The notes: generated by a model not told the origin, from the sequence alone. A DNA stretch of 64,000 nt from Frateuria terrea (GCF_900115705.1 NZ_FOXL01000004.1:372001-436000); one strand, 5' to 3'. Counted from the first letter of the stretch, positions 1 through 8,932 are shown. Program-made: numbers and translations.

Positions 1-305
1 AGATCAAGCTGCCGATGCCGCTGGACACCGACGCCAAGCGCGCGCGCCAGATCATCCTGGACGCTTTCCTCGGGCACCCGGCGGTGCTCCACACCCCGGC
101 GCCGGGCGTGCAGCTGGAATACGTCGACACGCTGGGTATCCATTTCGTGGGGACCGGCTACGTGCCGAGCCCGCGCGAGGTCGGCGGCGTGCGCAGCGAA
201 CTGCTGCTGGCGATCCTGGAGCAACTGCGCAGCGAGAACATGTCGCTGATCCGCCCGCAGGAGATGCGCATCCACCGCCTGCCCGATCCGGGCGAGACGG
301 GCTGA
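1..305 (+). CDS. Mechanosensitive (MscS-family) channel, C-terminal end, partial
   Basis: The reading frame is open from the first bases of the window to a TGA at 303-305, so this is the 3' end of a gene that starts outside. About 100 residues are visible. The pattern DTDAKRARQIILDA, then HPAVLHTPAP, then a strand-rich stretch and the final IRPQEMRIHRL matches the C-terminal cytoplasmic domain of MscS-type channels, whose pore-forming segment would lie upstream. In such proteins this domain forms the cytosolic vestibule of a channel that releases solutes on hypo-osmotic shock. The AraC-type gene follows 19 bp downstream on the same strand. The family call is fairly safe; the exact subfamily cannot be told. 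Confidence 0.75.
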   Translation, partial: IKLPMPLDTDAKRARQIILDAFLGHPAVLHTPAPGVQLEYVDTLGIHFVGTGYVPSPREVGGVRSELLLAILEQLRSENMSLIRPQEMRIHRLPDPGETG

Positions 306-324
306 GCACGAGACGGAGGCGGCC

Positions 325-1140
325 ATGGCATTGCACCAGCGCGTGCCCGCCCCGCCGCTGGACGCGCTGGTGGAGAAACTGTGGGACTGGGACATGCCGC
401 CCGCCCCGCACCGTTACGAGCGCGTGCTGCCCCAGCCGGGCACGCAGCTGATCATCAATCTCTACGAGGACCAGACGCGCATCTACACCGACGACGCCGA
501 GCGCCGCTGCCTGCGTTCCTCCGGCAGCGTGCTGGGCGGGCCGCAGCTGTGCAGCCAGATCATCGATACCGCCGAGCAGATCCGCGTCGTTGGCGCGGTG
601 TTCCGACCGGGCGGCGCGGGTGCGCTGACCGGCGAGGACATGGCCGCGCTGGAAGGCCGCGACGTGGACCTGACCGACCTGTTCGGCCACCAGGCGGCAG
701 CGCTGCGCCAGCGCCTGCTGGAGACGCCGCAACCGCTGCACCGGCTGGCGCTGCTGGAACGTTGGTTGCGCCAGCGCATGCGCCTGCCGTGCGTCGAACC
801 CTCCGTCGCCCATGCGCTGGCCTGGCTGGAGTGCGCACCGCAGGCGGCGCGCATCGGCTGGCTGGTGCGGGAAACAGGCGTGTCCGAACGCAGGCTCGGC
901 CGGCTGTTCCGCCGCCAGGTCGGCTACGGGCCCAAGCAGTACGCACGGCTGCTGCGCTTTCGTGCCGTGGTGGCCCAGGTGCACGGCCACCTGCGCGTGG
1001 ACTGGGCGGACGTGGCGGCCGCTGGCGGCTACTGCGACCAGGCCCACCTGGCGCACGAGTTCCGCCGTTTCGCCGGCATCACGCCCGGCGCATTCGTGGC
1101 CCTGCAGGGCACCTATCCCAACCACCTGGCGCTCGACTGA
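325..1140 (+). CDS. AraC-family transcriptional regulator
   Basis: A 271-residue protein with a C-terminal AraC-type double helix-turn-helix (about residues 175-258; the second helix pair ends in HEFRRFAGITPGAF, the usual AraC signature). The N-terminal half (about 8-115, containing LPQPGTQLIINLYED and GAVFRPGGAGAL) resembles the DUF6597-type sensor domain found in many AraC regulators. It would bind DNA as a ligand-dependent activator or repressor; the ligand is unknown. The ATG follows a purine-rich GACGGAGGCGGCC. The next gene, a small VOC protein on the same strand 71 bp away, is the most likely local target, but that is inference. Confidence 0.88.
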   Translation: MALHQRVPAPPLDALVEKLWDWDMPPAPHRYERVLPQPGTQLIINLYEDQTRIYTDDAERRCLRSSGSVLGGPQLCSQIIDTAEQIRVVGAVFRPGGAGALTGEDMAALEGRDVDLTDLFGHQAAALRQRLLETPQPLHRLALLERWLRQRMRLPCVEPSVAHALAWLECAPQAARIGWLVRETGVSERRLGRLFRRQVGYGPKQYARLLRFRAVVAQVHGHLRVDWADVAAAGGYCDQAHLAHEFRRFAGITPGAFVALQGTYPNHLALD

Positions 1141-1178
1141 GCGGGCGGAAATCTACAAGACCCCCCTGCCGCCGACGG

Positions 1179-1184
1179 TATAGA
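1179..1184 (+). promoter_or_regulatory. Candidate -10 box of the VOC gene
   Basis: TATAGA lies 27 bp before the ATG at 1212 in the 71-bp gap after the AraC gene. No convincing -35 hexamer is visible at 16-18 bp spacing, as might be expected if an activator such as the upstream AraC protein is needed. Motif inspection only. Confidence 0.3.
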
Positions 1185-1211
1185 TTCCTGCCTTCCGACA
1201 GGAGAACCACG

Positions 1212-1628
1212 ATGAACCGAGGACCCAGCACCATCATCCCCTGCCTGCGCTACCGCGATGCCCACGCCATGATCGACTGGCTGTGTGGCGCGTTCGGTTT
1301 CGAGAAGCACGCGGTGTACGAGGACGACCAGGGCGGCGTGATGCATGCCCAGCTGGTCTACCAAGGCGGCATGCTGATGCTCGGCAGCGTGCGTGAAGAC
1401 GGCTTCGGCCGCTTCATGGCGCAGCCGGACGTGCTGGGGGGACGCGAGACCCAGTGCGCCTGCGTGACCGTGCGCGATTGCCGCGCGCATTACGAGCGGG
1501 CGAAGGCGGCCGGGGCGCAGATCGTGGACGAGTATGCGCAGAAGGAGTACGGCGGGGCCGGGTACGGCTGCCGGGATCCGGAAGGCCACCTGTGGTGGTT
1601 CGGAAGCTATGACCCTTGGGCTGGATGA
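1212..1628 (+). CDS. VOC-superfamily (glyoxalase/bleomycin-resistance-like) protein
   Basis: A 138-residue single-domain protein opening with TIIPCLRYRDAHAMIDWLCGAFGFE, a typical start of PhnB/glyoxalase-like vicinal-oxygen-chelate folds, and ending in GCRDPEGHLWWFGSYDP, the conserved end of that fold. Members bind a metal or small ligand and act in detoxification, dioxygenation or resistance; the substrate cannot be read from sequence. The start at 1212 is preceded by AGGAG at 7 bp; longer upstream frames overlap the AraC gene and are rejected. The upstream AraC regulator may control it. Confidence 0.85.
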   Translation: MNRGPSTIIPCLRYRDAHAMIDWLCGAFGFEKHAVYEDDQGGVMHAQLVYQGGMLMLGSVREDGFGRFMAQPDVLGGRETQCACVTVRDCRAHYERAKAAGAQIVDEYAQKEYGGAGYGCRDPEGHLWWFGSYDPWAG

Positions 1629-1634
1629 CGACCA

Positions 1635-1664
1635 GCTCCCTCTCCCCGGACGAGGAGAGGGAGC
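1635..1664. terminator. Hairpin between converging genes
   Basis: A perfect 11-bp inverted repeat, GCTCCCTCTCC then GGAGAGGGAGC with an 8-base loop, lies 6 bp after the VOC stop and just before the stop of the converging esterase gene. No T-run follows on either strand, so it may be a weak bidirectional terminator or an mRNA-end stabiliser. Confidence 0.5.
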
Positions 1665-1670
1665 ACAAGC

Positions 1671-3302
1671 CTAGGGCGCTACTGCCACGCGCCTGAGCTT
1701 CGACGCCGGCCGCGCCACCGCATACATCTCCCACGCCATCTGCTTGAGCAGGCCTTGACGATCCTTGCCCTGCACGTACAGGTCCATGTGCGTGCGGCCT
1801 GGCAGGAAGCGGAAATCGGACTTCGCGCCCAGGCCATCCAGCACCGCCTTGAGCTTGTGCGCCGCGCCGTCCAGGTAGAACGTGTCCGCCGTTCCGACGA
1901 CCAGGTGGATCTTGCCGTCCAGGTCGGGCTTGAGCGCCGGCCAGTGCTCCTTGAGGCGGCGGGCGATGTCGTAGTGGGCGCTCCAGTAGGCGACCACCAC
2001 CGGGTCGACGTCACCGGTGGCGCGATCGAACATCGGCATGGGCCGACCGTCGGCGCCGCGGGGCGAGAACACCCAGTCGAACGAGGCCATCTGGCCGCCG
2101 TAGGGTCCCAGTACGCGTTCCAGGCGTGCGAAGTCCTCGTAGTCGGCGATCACCTTGCCCTTGTCGCGCACCAGCGGATACCGGGTACCGTCCGCGCGGC
2201 GGTAGACGTTGGCGTGCGGCGCGTACAGATCCACCCCGGTGAAATCGTGGAAATCGCTGGGGTCGGGCGAGGTCGACCAGGTACCGCCGAACACCGTCGG
2301 GTAGCGCGTCTGCAGCCACAGCGTGGCCCAGCCGCCGGAGGAATGGCCGGTGAGGAAGCGGCCCGAGGAACGCGCATCCATGCGGTACTTGCCTTCCAGG
2401 GCGGGAATCAGTTCGGTGGTGAGCGCCTGTCCCCAAGGGCCGTTGTTCACCGAGTCGGCGAACTCATGGGTGCCGGTGGGACTGGATTCGTCCAGCACCA
2501 CCCAGATCATCGGCGGCAGCTGCTGCTCGGCCATCGCACCGAAGACCATCGCCGCGGTGCCCGCCTGCGTGTGCAGGTCCCCGCCGAAACCGTGGGTCTG
2601 GTAGACGGTCGGATAGGTGGCGCGGCTGGCAGGGTCGTAGCCGGGTGGCAACACCACCCAGCCGCGCATGTGGACCGGCCGGCCCCAGAACGCCGTGAGC
2701 GCGGGACTGACGAAGTCGATCGGCTGCACCTGCTCGCGCGCCTGCGCCAGGTGCTTCTTCGTGGTGTCGCTCAGGTAGCGCGTGGGCAGGTCCCACAGCG
2801 CCGTCGTGGGCAGGGTTTCGGTGAGCGCCAGCACCGGCGCCCGGGGGCTGGGTAGGTGCACCTGCACCACCGCGCTCACCAGGTCGCCGCCGTTGCGCCC
2901 GTGGTAGTTGTAGTCGTGCTGGGGATCGAGCACGGCCTGCACGAGGTAGTCGCCCGGCGGCAGCTTCGAGAACGCCGAAGGAAAGGCCTGGTCGTCGGCA
3001 TCCAGCAGCAGGTTGGCGCCGGGCGCCAGCCGATCGACCTCGCGGGCGGCGACGGCGGTCTGCTTCGGAGCGAACGGGCTGCTGTCCACTTCGGTCACCT
3101 TGCCATCCTTGACGGCGGCCCTTGCCGCCTTGGCCCCGGTGGCGAACAGCAGCAACCGTCCTGCCATCGGCCTCGACGCAGCGGCCGGCAGGCTGACCTC
3201 GAAGAGCTGGTGTGTCGCCGGCGCTGCGTCGCGCGCGCAGGCAACGGGGGCCAGCAAGCCGATAAGCAGCAGCGCCAAGGCGCCGCGGACTGGATGGAAC
3301 AT
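1671..3302 (-). CDS. Secreted alpha/beta-hydrolase (esterase D-like)
   Basis: A 543-residue protein with an N-terminal signal peptide (hydrophobic 8-20, probable cut after ACA at 21-23). An N-terminal beta-rich region (about 30-200) precedes an esterase domain. The nucleophile elbow is GHSSGG with Ser321; a C-terminal GTADTFYLDG and a late His (GRTHMD) are candidates for the acid and base of the triad. The architecture fits the putative-esterase/IroE-EstD family, which hydrolyses ester or amide bonds of small molecules in the periplasm; the substrate is unknown. The beta-lactamase-fold gene lies 47 bp upstream on the same strand, so the two may be co-transcribed. Confidence 0.82.
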   Translation of the reverse strand: MFHPVRGALALLLIGLLAPVACARDAAPATHQLFEVSLPAAASRPMAGRLLLFATGAKAARAAVKDGKVTEVDSSPFAPKQTAVAAREVDRLAPGANLLLDADDQAFPSAFSKLPPGDYLVQAVLDPQHDYNYHGRNGGDLVSAVVQVHLPSPRAPVLALTETLPTTALWDLPTRYLSDTTKKHLAQAREQVQPIDFVSPALTAFWGRPVHMRGWVVLPPGYDPASRATYPTVYQTHGFGGDLHTQAGTAAMVFGAMAEQQLPPMIWVVLDESSPTGTHEFADSVNNGPWGQALTTELIPALEGKYRMDARSSGRFLTGHSSGGWATLWLQTRYPTVFGGTWSTSPDPSDFHDFTGVDLYAPHANVYRRADGTRYPLVRDKGKVIADYEDFARLERVLGPYGGQMASFDWVFSPRGADGRPMPMFDRATGDVDPVVVAYWSAHYDIARRLKEHWPALKPDLDGKIHLVVGTADTFYLDGAAHKLKAVLDGLGAKSDFRFLPGRTHMDLYVQGKDRQGLLKQMAWEMYAVARPASKLRRVAVAP

Positions 3303-3349
3303 GGCAAGCGCTCCCTTGCAAAAGGGGCCGGTCTCACGGCCCGGGGTGG

Positions 3350-5032
3350 TCAGTCAGACGATCCGTCGTGTTCCTTCAGCACCGGCGCCAGGCGCAGGTC
3401 CTGGAAGTCGAAGCTGAAGTCGGTCAGCGGCGAGATCGGTTCCATGCGTGCCTCGCGCACGTGTCCGTCCTGGTCCAGCGCGAAGGTGACGAAGGCGTCG
3501 GCGTTGAGCGTGCGGTCGTCCCAGCGCACGGTAAAGGTGTCGTGCTGCCAGGGCGTCATGGTGCCGACCAGTTGCGGGGTGTGGCTGAAGCGCATGCGCA
3601 GCTTGCCGCCCTCGCGGCTGACGACGACGTCGCCGTACCAGGGGTCACGGTAGGTACCGGCGTAACCGGCCAGCGGCAGCGAGGGCCTGCTGTTCTTGTC
3701 GCGCGCCGCCTGGTGTTTGGCCATGCTGTCGTCGGCCTTGGCCTGGGCGTGCTTGACCGCCTTGTCGTAGACGGCCACCCAGTCGGTCTTCTTGCCTGGG
3801 TTGAGGTAGGCATCGAGCACGCGGTAGGTGACCGCATTGAAGGCCGCGCCGGACTCGGCGTTGGTCAGCACCACCACGCCCAGCTTCAGTTCCGGCACCA
3901 GCGTCACGCGCGTGACCATGCCCGGCCAGCCGCCGGTGTGCCAGACCAGCTTCTTGCCCTGGTAGTCGGACAGGAACCAGCTCTCGCCGTAGCCGAAGAA
4001 ATCGGGCGTCAGCGGGGCGAGCTCCGGTACCGGCGGCTTGTTGATCTGGATCGGCGTGAGCATCGACCACATCTGGTGCTGGCTCTTCTCCGAGAACAGG
4101 CGCCGCGGCTTGCCGTCGGCGCCGGTGGTCGGCAGCTCGCCGCCGGCCAGCTGGACGTTCATCCACTTGGCCATGTCGTGCACGCTCGAGTAGATGCCGC
4201 CGGCGCCCGGGTCGTTGAGCCAGGCCATCGGTGGTACGGGCTTCAGGTCCTTGAAGTCGGCCTTGGCGTGGCCGGTGGCGACGTCCATGCCGGGCTTGAG
4301 GTAGGTCTTGTCGATCAGCGACTCGTCCATGCCCACCGGCTTGAAGATGTGCTCGCGCACGTAGTCGGCATAGCTCTGGCCAGAGGCCTGCTCGATCACC
4401 AGCGTGGCCACCGCGAACAGGATGTTGTCGTAGGCGTAGCCGGCGCGGAAGCTGTTCTTGATCGGCACCTTGGCCAGGCGCTCGACGACGTCCTTGGTGG
4501 TATAGCTGGTCGGCGGCCAGTACAAGAGATCGCCCGCACCCAGTGACAGGCCGCTGCGGTGCGCCAGCAGGTCGCGGATGCGCATCTCGTGGGTCACGTA
4601 GGCATCGGACATGCGGAACCACGGCAGGTGCTCGATCACCCGGTCGTCCATGTCCAGCTTGCCCTGCTCGGCCAGCTGCTGCATCGCCGCGGCGGTGAAC
4701 GCCTTGGTGTTCGAGGCGATCGCGAACAGCGTGTGGGCGTCGACCTTGTCGCTCTTGCCGAGCTCGCGCAGGCCCCAGCCCTGCTCCATCACCACGTGGC
4801 CGTCCTTGACGATAGCCACGGCGATGCCGGGCACGTCGAATGTCTTGCGTGCGCTGTCGACGTAGGCGCCGAAGTCGGCCAGTTGCGACGGCGGCAGCGG
4901 CCGTGCGGTATCCCCGGTGGAGACCGGCGGCGGCAGCGGTCGCTGTACTGGCGTCTGCGCCAGGACGCCAGTGCTGGCAAACAACCATGCGCAGGCCGCG
5001 GCCAGGCGTACCGAAAGAACAGGCTGGATCAT
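3350..5032 (-). CDS. Serine hydrolase, class C beta-lactamase/DD-peptidase fold, with C-terminal DUF3471-like domain
   Basis: A 560-residue exported protein (signal peptide about 1-25, ending VLA before Gln26). The catalytic triad motifs of the AmpC/EstB fold are present: SNTK with Ser107 and Lys110, YDN at 201-203, and HTG at 365-367 in place of KTG. The last 100 residues (about 455-550) form a separate lipocalin-like domain often annotated DUF3471. HTG instead of KTG and the extra domain are common in esterase- or peptidase-like members rather than true beta-lactamases, so I would not infer drug resistance. The secreted esterase gene follows downstream on the same strand. Confidence 0.85.
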   Translation of the reverse strand: MIQPVLSVRLAAACAWLFASTGVLAQTPVQRPLPPPVSTGDTARPLPPSQLADFGAYVDSARKTFDVPGIAVAIVKDGHVVMEQGWGLRELGKSDKVDAHTLFAIASNTKAFTAAAMQQLAEQGKLDMDDRVIEHLPWFRMSDAYVTHEMRIRDLLAHRSGLSLGAGDLLYWPPTSYTTKDVVERLAKVPIKNSFRAGYAYDNILFAVATLVIEQASGQSYADYVREHIFKPVGMDESLIDKTYLKPGMDVATGHAKADFKDLKPVPPMAWLNDPGAGGIYSSVHDMAKWMNVQLAGGELPTTGADGKPRRLFSEKSQHQMWSMLTPIQINKPPVPELAPLTPDFFGYGESWFLSDYQGKKLVWHTGGWPGMVTRVTLVPELKLGVVVLTNAESGAAFNAVTYRVLDAYLNPGKKTDWVAVYDKAVKHAQAKADDSMAKHQAARDKNSRPSLPLAGYAGTYRDPWYGDVVVSREGGKLRMRFSHTPQLVGTMTPWQHDTFTVRWDDRTLNADAFVTFALDQDGHVREARMEPISPLTDFSFDFQDLRLAPVLKEHDGSSD

Positions 5033-5103
5033 CGAAAGGCTCCACTTGAGAACGGCCCACTATCGCGACAAAACCGCCGCGACGCCACCCTGCCCGGTCC
5101 GCT

Positions 5104-6087
5104 TCAACGGGTCTGCGCGATGTGGGCGTCCACCCAGGGCGCCAGCGGGATCGACCACAGGTTGTCCAGGCCGTTGTCCCACGCCGCCATGCGGGCCATG
5201 TCCTGGCGGCCCTGCGCGGCGGTCCGCGGGTAATGCACCGGGATGCCCCGCGCGCTGGAGAAATAGAGCGTGCGGTGGTCCGGGCCGAGGTGCGAAGCCC
5301 ACGGGGAGCCGTGGTTCACCTCGTCGCCCAGGTCGATCGGCGCGCCCCAGCGGTTCCCCTCGCGGAAGGCGATGTAGAGGCGGTCCGGTGCGTCCTTGCC
5401 GGCGTAGTTGGCATCGAACACGAGAAAGGACTCGTCCGGTGCGACGGCAGGATCGAGCTTGTGCGCGCCGCCATCGCCAAGCGCAACCTCCACCGGCGGC
5501 TGGTAGCTGCCGCCACGGTACTGCGAACGGAACAACCGGAAATCGCCGTCCGCCCCCGGACGCTGGAAATACACGCTGCCGTCCGCGGCGATGCTCGGCG
5601 CATAGGTGCGGCTGCTCGCGTTCACCGTGTCGGGCAGGCGCACCGGCTCGCCCCAGCCGCTGCCCTTGCGGTCGACGCGCCACAGATGCCCACCGGAGCC
5701 CGCCGCGACCTTGCCATCGGCCAGCACTGCATCCAGCGCCTTGCCGCCGGGCCGGTCCGGCCGGTTGGAGCTGAAAATCACAAACGAACCGTCCGGCGCC
5801 ATCGCCGGGTCGTGGTCCAGCCAGCGGCCGGAAAACGGCGCGACCTCCGGCGTCGACCAGCCGTACGCGGTCCGGTGCGCGACCAGGATGGCCGCGTTGG
5901 GCCAGCGCACCCGATCGAAGAACACCGTATCGCCGTCGGGCGTGAACGCGGCCGAGTCCTCCGCCGCGGGGCCGGAGATGACGCCCGGCGCGAAGATCTG
6001 CGGTCGCACGGGAGCCGCCGCAGCGGCGCAGAACGAAAGGGAAGCACAGACGCACACGGCCAGCAGTCGCACAGTCGTCGGGGACAT
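5104..6087 (-). CDS. Exported TolB/PD40-like beta-propeller protein
   Basis: A 327-residue protein with a signal peptide (hydrophobic 6-24, ending AAAAAP). The rest consists of repeats such as SAAFTPDGDTVFF, DPAMAPDGSFVIFSSNRP, APSIAADGSVYF and DPAVAPDESFLVFDANY, the PD40/WD40-like blades of TolB-type propellers. Such domains bind peptides or glycans; no enzyme motif is visible. It stands alone: the beta-lactamase-fold gene starts 71 bp downstream and DUF72 is divergent. The role is unknown beyond a periplasmic binding scaffold. Confidence 0.75.
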   Translation of the reverse strand: MSPTTVRLLAVCVCASLSFCAAAAAPVRPQIFAPGVISGPAAEDSAAFTPDGDTVFFDRVRWPNAAILVAHRTAYGWSTPEVAPFSGRWLDHDPAMAPDGSFVIFSSNRPDRPGGKALDAVLADGKVAAGSGGHLWRVDRKGSGWGEPVRLPDTVNASSRTYAPSIAADGSVYFQRPGADGDFRLFRSQYRGGSYQPPVEVALGDGGAHKLDPAVAPDESFLVFDANYAGKDAPDRLYIAFREGNRWGAPIDLGDEVNHGSPWASHLGPDHRTLYFSSARGIPVHYPRTAAQGRQDMARMAAWDNGLDNLWSIPLAPWVDAHIAQTR

Positions 6088-6227
6088 GCTCGTTCCTTGG
6101 GGTTGGGAGACATCGGTGCGGCACAGATACGCCTGCTCCGCGGGCCGGGCGCGTGCCGCAAGTCACTCACGCATGCCTCCACGGCGGCGTGCCAAGATGC
6201 GCGCGCCTTGCCGCCGGAGCCCAAGCC

Positions 6228-7049
6228 ATGCCGCCCGCCATCGCTGCACCTGTTTCCCCGATCCGCGTCGGCATCGGCGGCTGGACCTTCGCCCCCTGGC
6301 GCAACAACTTCTATCCGGCCGGTCTGGTGCAGCGGCGCGAGCTGGAATACGCCAGCCGCCAGCTACGCGCGATCGAGATCAACGGCACGTTCTACGGCGC
6401 GCAGAAGCCGGCCACCTACGCCAAGTGGGCGGCAGAAACACCGGAGGGTTTCGTATTCGCACTGAAGGCCCCGCGCTACGTGGTCGAGAGCAGGAAGCTG
6501 GCGGGTGCCGGCAAGGGCATCGAGGCCTTCGTGTTCGGCGGCATCGAAGAGATGGGCGACCGCCTGGGGCCGATCAACTGGCAGCTCGGCCCCTCGCGAC
6601 CGTTCGACGCGGACGACATAGCCGGCTTCCTGGATGCCTTGCCGCGCGAGCTCAACGGCCGCCCGCTGCGGCACGTGCTGGAGGTGCGCCACCGCAGTTT
6701 TGCCAGCGAACGCTACGTCGAGCTGGCCCGCGCGCACGACGTGCCGACCGTGTTCACCGACGCTGCGCAATATCCCTCGTTCGCCGATCTCACCGGCGCA
6801 TTTGTGTATGCCCGGCTGATGCGCAGCGCCGCCGACGAACCGGACGGTTATCCGCCCGACGTGCTCGACGCATGGGCGCACCACGCACGCGCATGGGCAC
6901 GTGGCGAGGACCCCGCGGCGTTGCCGCACGCAGGCGCCATGCAGCCGGGCGGTACGCCGCGCGAAGTGTTCATCTTCTTCATCAGCAGCGCGAAAGAGCG
7001 CAATCCGGCGGCCGCCATGGAGCTGCAGGCGCGCATCGGCAAGGCCTGA
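6228..7049 (+). CDS. DUF72 (YecE-like) family protein
   Basis: A 273-residue protein with the DUF72 signature: VGIGGWTFAPWRNNFYP near the N terminus, a strand IEINGTFYGAQKPATYAKW, then FALKAPRYVVESRKL, and a TIM-barrel-like layout. The biochemical role of DUF72 is not established; it is widespread in bacteria and archaea. I chose the ATG at 6228 because an upstream in-frame start at 6153 adds 25 residues unlike the family. It is divergent from the propeller gene. Confidence 0.85.
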   Translation: MPPAIAAPVSPIRVGIGGWTFAPWRNNFYPAGLVQRRELEYASRQLRAIEINGTFYGAQKPATYAKWAAETPEGFVFALKAPRYVVESRKLAGAGKGIEAFVFGGIEEMGDRLGPINWQLGPSRPFDADDIAGFLDALPRELNGRPLRHVLEVRHRSFASERYVELARAHDVPTVFTDAAQYPSFADLTGAFVYARLMRSAADEPDGYPPDVLDAWAHHARAWARGEDPAALPHAGAMQPGGTPREVFIFFISSAKERNPAAAMELQARIGKA

Positions 7050-7163
7050 GCCACCGGCCTGAGGCGATGTTTACAGCTGTTTGCCCCGGGCGTCACGGCG
7101 CCTGCGGCAGGCTGGAAGGGTCGTCACCGACGACGTTTCCTTCCCACCGCCCAGGAGACCGCC

Positions 7164-7550
7164 ATGACCATCCAGTCGACCGGCTACAACACCGCCAACA
7201 CCAACCGCGCAGGCATGGGCACCGGCCCTGTGCTGGCTTCCAGCACGCTCAATGGCGAGAACGTGCGCAACGCTTCGGGCGAAGACCTGGGCGAGATCAA
7301 GGACCTGATGATCGACACCGCCAGCGGCACCATCCAGTACGCGGTACTGTCCTTCGGCGGATGGCTCGGCATGGGCGACAAGCTGTTCGCGGTGCCGTGG
7401 AATTCCATGCGGCTGGACACCGAGAACCACTGCCTGGTGCTGGACGTATTGAAAGACCGCCTGAAGGACGCCCCCGGCTTCGACAAGGATCACTGGCCGG
7501 ACTTCGCCGATACCACGTTCACCAACCGCATCAGCAGTTATTACCACTGA
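7164..7550 (+). CDS. PRC-barrel domain protein
   Basis: A 128-residue protein whose core (about 25-100) reads ASSTLNGENVRNASGEDLGEIKDLMID, then TIQYAVLSFGGWLGMGDKLFAVPW, the standard PRC-barrel pattern. PRC barrels occur in RimM, photosynthetic reaction centre subunit H and many small stress-linked proteins; stand-alone bacterial copies are often associated with desiccation or envelope stress. No signal peptide. The start is preceded by CAGGAG at a good distance. Function unproven. Confidence 0.85.
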   Translation: MTIQSTGYNTANTNRAGMGTGPVLASSTLNGENVRNASGEDLGEIKDLMIDTASGTIQYAVLSFGGWLGMGDKLFAVPWNSMRLDTENHCLVLDVLKDRLKDAPGFDKDHWPDFADTTFTNRISSYYH

Positions 7551-7568
7551 GCGGCCTGGCTGACCCGC

Positions 7569-7591
7569 GAGGGCGCCACTGCGGCGCCCTC
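7569..7591 (+). terminator. Hairpin after the PRC-barrel gene
   Basis: A perfect 9-bp stem, GAGGGCGCC and GGCGCCCTC with a 5-base loop, starts 18 bp after the stop codon. The T-run expected of an intrinsic terminator is missing, so termination strength is uncertain. Confidence 0.5.
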
Positions 7592-7644
7592 CGTCGCGCG
7601 TGCTCCCGTACACTGGCGCCCCCGCCAGCCAGCGCCCGCCACCC

Positions 7645-7857
7645 ATGCAGCGACTCACGTTCCAGCTCGACCGCGACCACGTGGAACTCAACCAGTTGCT
7701 CAAGCTGAGCGGATTGTGCGACAGCGGTGGCGCCGGCAAGGCGCTGGTCGCCAGCGGCGCCGTCCACGTCGATGGACAGCGCGAACTGCGCAAGACCTGC
7801 AAGATCCACGCGGGCCAGACCGTAAGCCTCGGGGACGTGGAAATCCGCGTGCTCTGA
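7645..7857 (+). CDS. S4-domain RNA-binding protein (YbcJ-like)
   Basis: A 70-residue protein that is little more than one S4 domain: VELNQLLKLSGLCDSGGAGKALVASGAVHVDG, then RKTCKIHAGQTVSLG. This is the YbcJ/YaaA-type stand-alone S4 fold, which binds structured RNA such as rRNA. The ATG at 7645 fits the family; the in-frame upstream start at 7600 would add 15 residues over the promoter region. TACACT about 30 bp upstream is a plausible -10 box. Confidence 0.85.
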   Translation: MQRLTFQLDRDHVELNQLLKLSGLCDSGGAGKALVASGAVHVDGQRELRKTCKIHAGQTVSLGDVEIRVL

Positions 7858-7994
7858 CCGGCGCGGTGCCTCTTCCCGTGAGGAAGCGCTTCGAGTCGGG
7901 GACCGCACTCGTCGCCGCTGTGGAAACCGCCGGCATGGTCTTGCGGGAGCAAGGATGCGGATGAAGTAACCGCCGCGCCCTCGCCAGCGAACAC

Positions 7995-8012
7995 ATCACA
8001 GCTCCCTGTGAT
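7995..8012. promoter_or_regulatory. Inverted repeat before msrA
   Basis: ATCACAG and CTGTGAT separated by 4 bases form a perfect 7-bp inverted repeat 18 bp before the msrA start. It could be an operator or a small leader hairpin next to the ribosome binding site GAGAGG. The half-sites resemble CRP half-sites but in the wrong order for a CRP site. Confidence 0.4.
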
Positions 8013-8029
8013 CTGCGAGAGGTGCTTCC

Positions 8030-8731
8030 ATGATCCGCCGATGGTTCGTGCTGCTCCCGCTGGCCGGCGCCTTGCTGGCCGGTTGCGGCGTTTCCGGTTC
8101 CGCTGCGGCGGACGGCGTCGCCCGCTTGCCCGACGCTCGTTTCGATCCGGCGCCGGCCCACTCCGGCGAACAGGTCGCGGTGTTCGCCGGCGGCTGCTTC
8201 TGGGGCGTGGAGGCGGTATTCGACCACGTACGCGGCGTGCGCAAGGCCTGGTCCGGTTACGCCGGCGGCTCGGCCGACACCGCAACCTATGAGCAAGTCA
8301 GCGACGGCGACACCGGGCATGCCGAGTCGGTCAAAGTCGTCTACGACCCGCGCAAGGTGAGCTATGGCCAGTTGTTGAAGGTGTTTTTCGCCGTCGCCCA
8401 CGATCCCACCCAGCGCAACCGCCAGGGACCTGACGTCGGCAGCCAGTACCGCTCGGTAATCTTCTACGCCACGCCGCAGCAGCAGCAGGTGGCCAATAGC
8501 TATATCGCCCAGCTCACGGCCGTCCACGCCTTCGATGCACCGATCGTCACCCAGGTGGTGCCCCTGAAGGGCTTCTACACGGCCGAGGCCTATCATCAGA
8601 ACTATGCCGCGCTGCACCCGGACAATCCCTACATCGCATACAACGATGCCCCCAAGGTCGCCCACCTGAAGCAATGGCTGCCGGCGCTGTATCGCCCTCA
8701 GGTACAGACGGTCGATGTGCAATTGCGTTGA
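8030..8731 (+). CDS. msrA: Peptide-methionine (S)-S-oxide reductase, lipoprotein form
   Basis: A 233-residue MsrA. The catalytic loop AGGCFWGVEAVF holds Cys56; GYAGG, YEQVSDGDTGHAESVKV and the Tyr/Glu region NRQGPDVGSQYRSVIFY follow as in the family. It reduces methionine-S-sulfoxide in oxidised proteins. Unusual for a cytosolic family, it carries a lipoprotein signal (positive MIRRW, hydrophobic stretch, lipobox LAGC with Cys19), so it should repair envelope proteins and would need a periplasmic electron donor not seen here. The ATG at 8030 has GAGAGG upstream. Confidence 0.93.
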   Translation: MIRRWFVLLPLAGALLAGCGVSGSAAADGVARLPDARFDPAPAHSGEQVAVFAGGCFWGVEAVFDHVRGVRKAWSGYAGGSADTATYEQVSDGDTGHAESVKVVYDPRKVSYGQLLKVFFAVAHDPTQRNRQGPDVGSQYRSVIFYATPQQQQVANSYIAQLTAVHAFDAPIVTQVVPLKGFYTAEAYHQNYAALHPDNPYIAYNDAPKVAHLKQWLPALYRPQVQTVDVQLR

Positions 8732-8932
8732 GGACGCTTTCCGATGACAGCGGAGCGCGCATCCGCGCCTGCCCCGATCGGCGCGCGCGTGCATCCTCCG
8801 GGGATTGCGTTCCGGATTTGATCCAGACGACGGCCGTTGCAGCGATGCCGGGAACGTAGTGAGCTGCGGGCCACCGCCGCGCCATGTCGAGGTTGCGGCC
8901 TGGAATATGCCCGGCCTGCGTCCACTGCGCGG

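Noticed and set aside
7995..8012. CRP binding site before msrA
   Set aside because: The half-sites are in the order TCACA...TGTGA, the reverse of the CRP consensus TGTGA-N6-TCACA.
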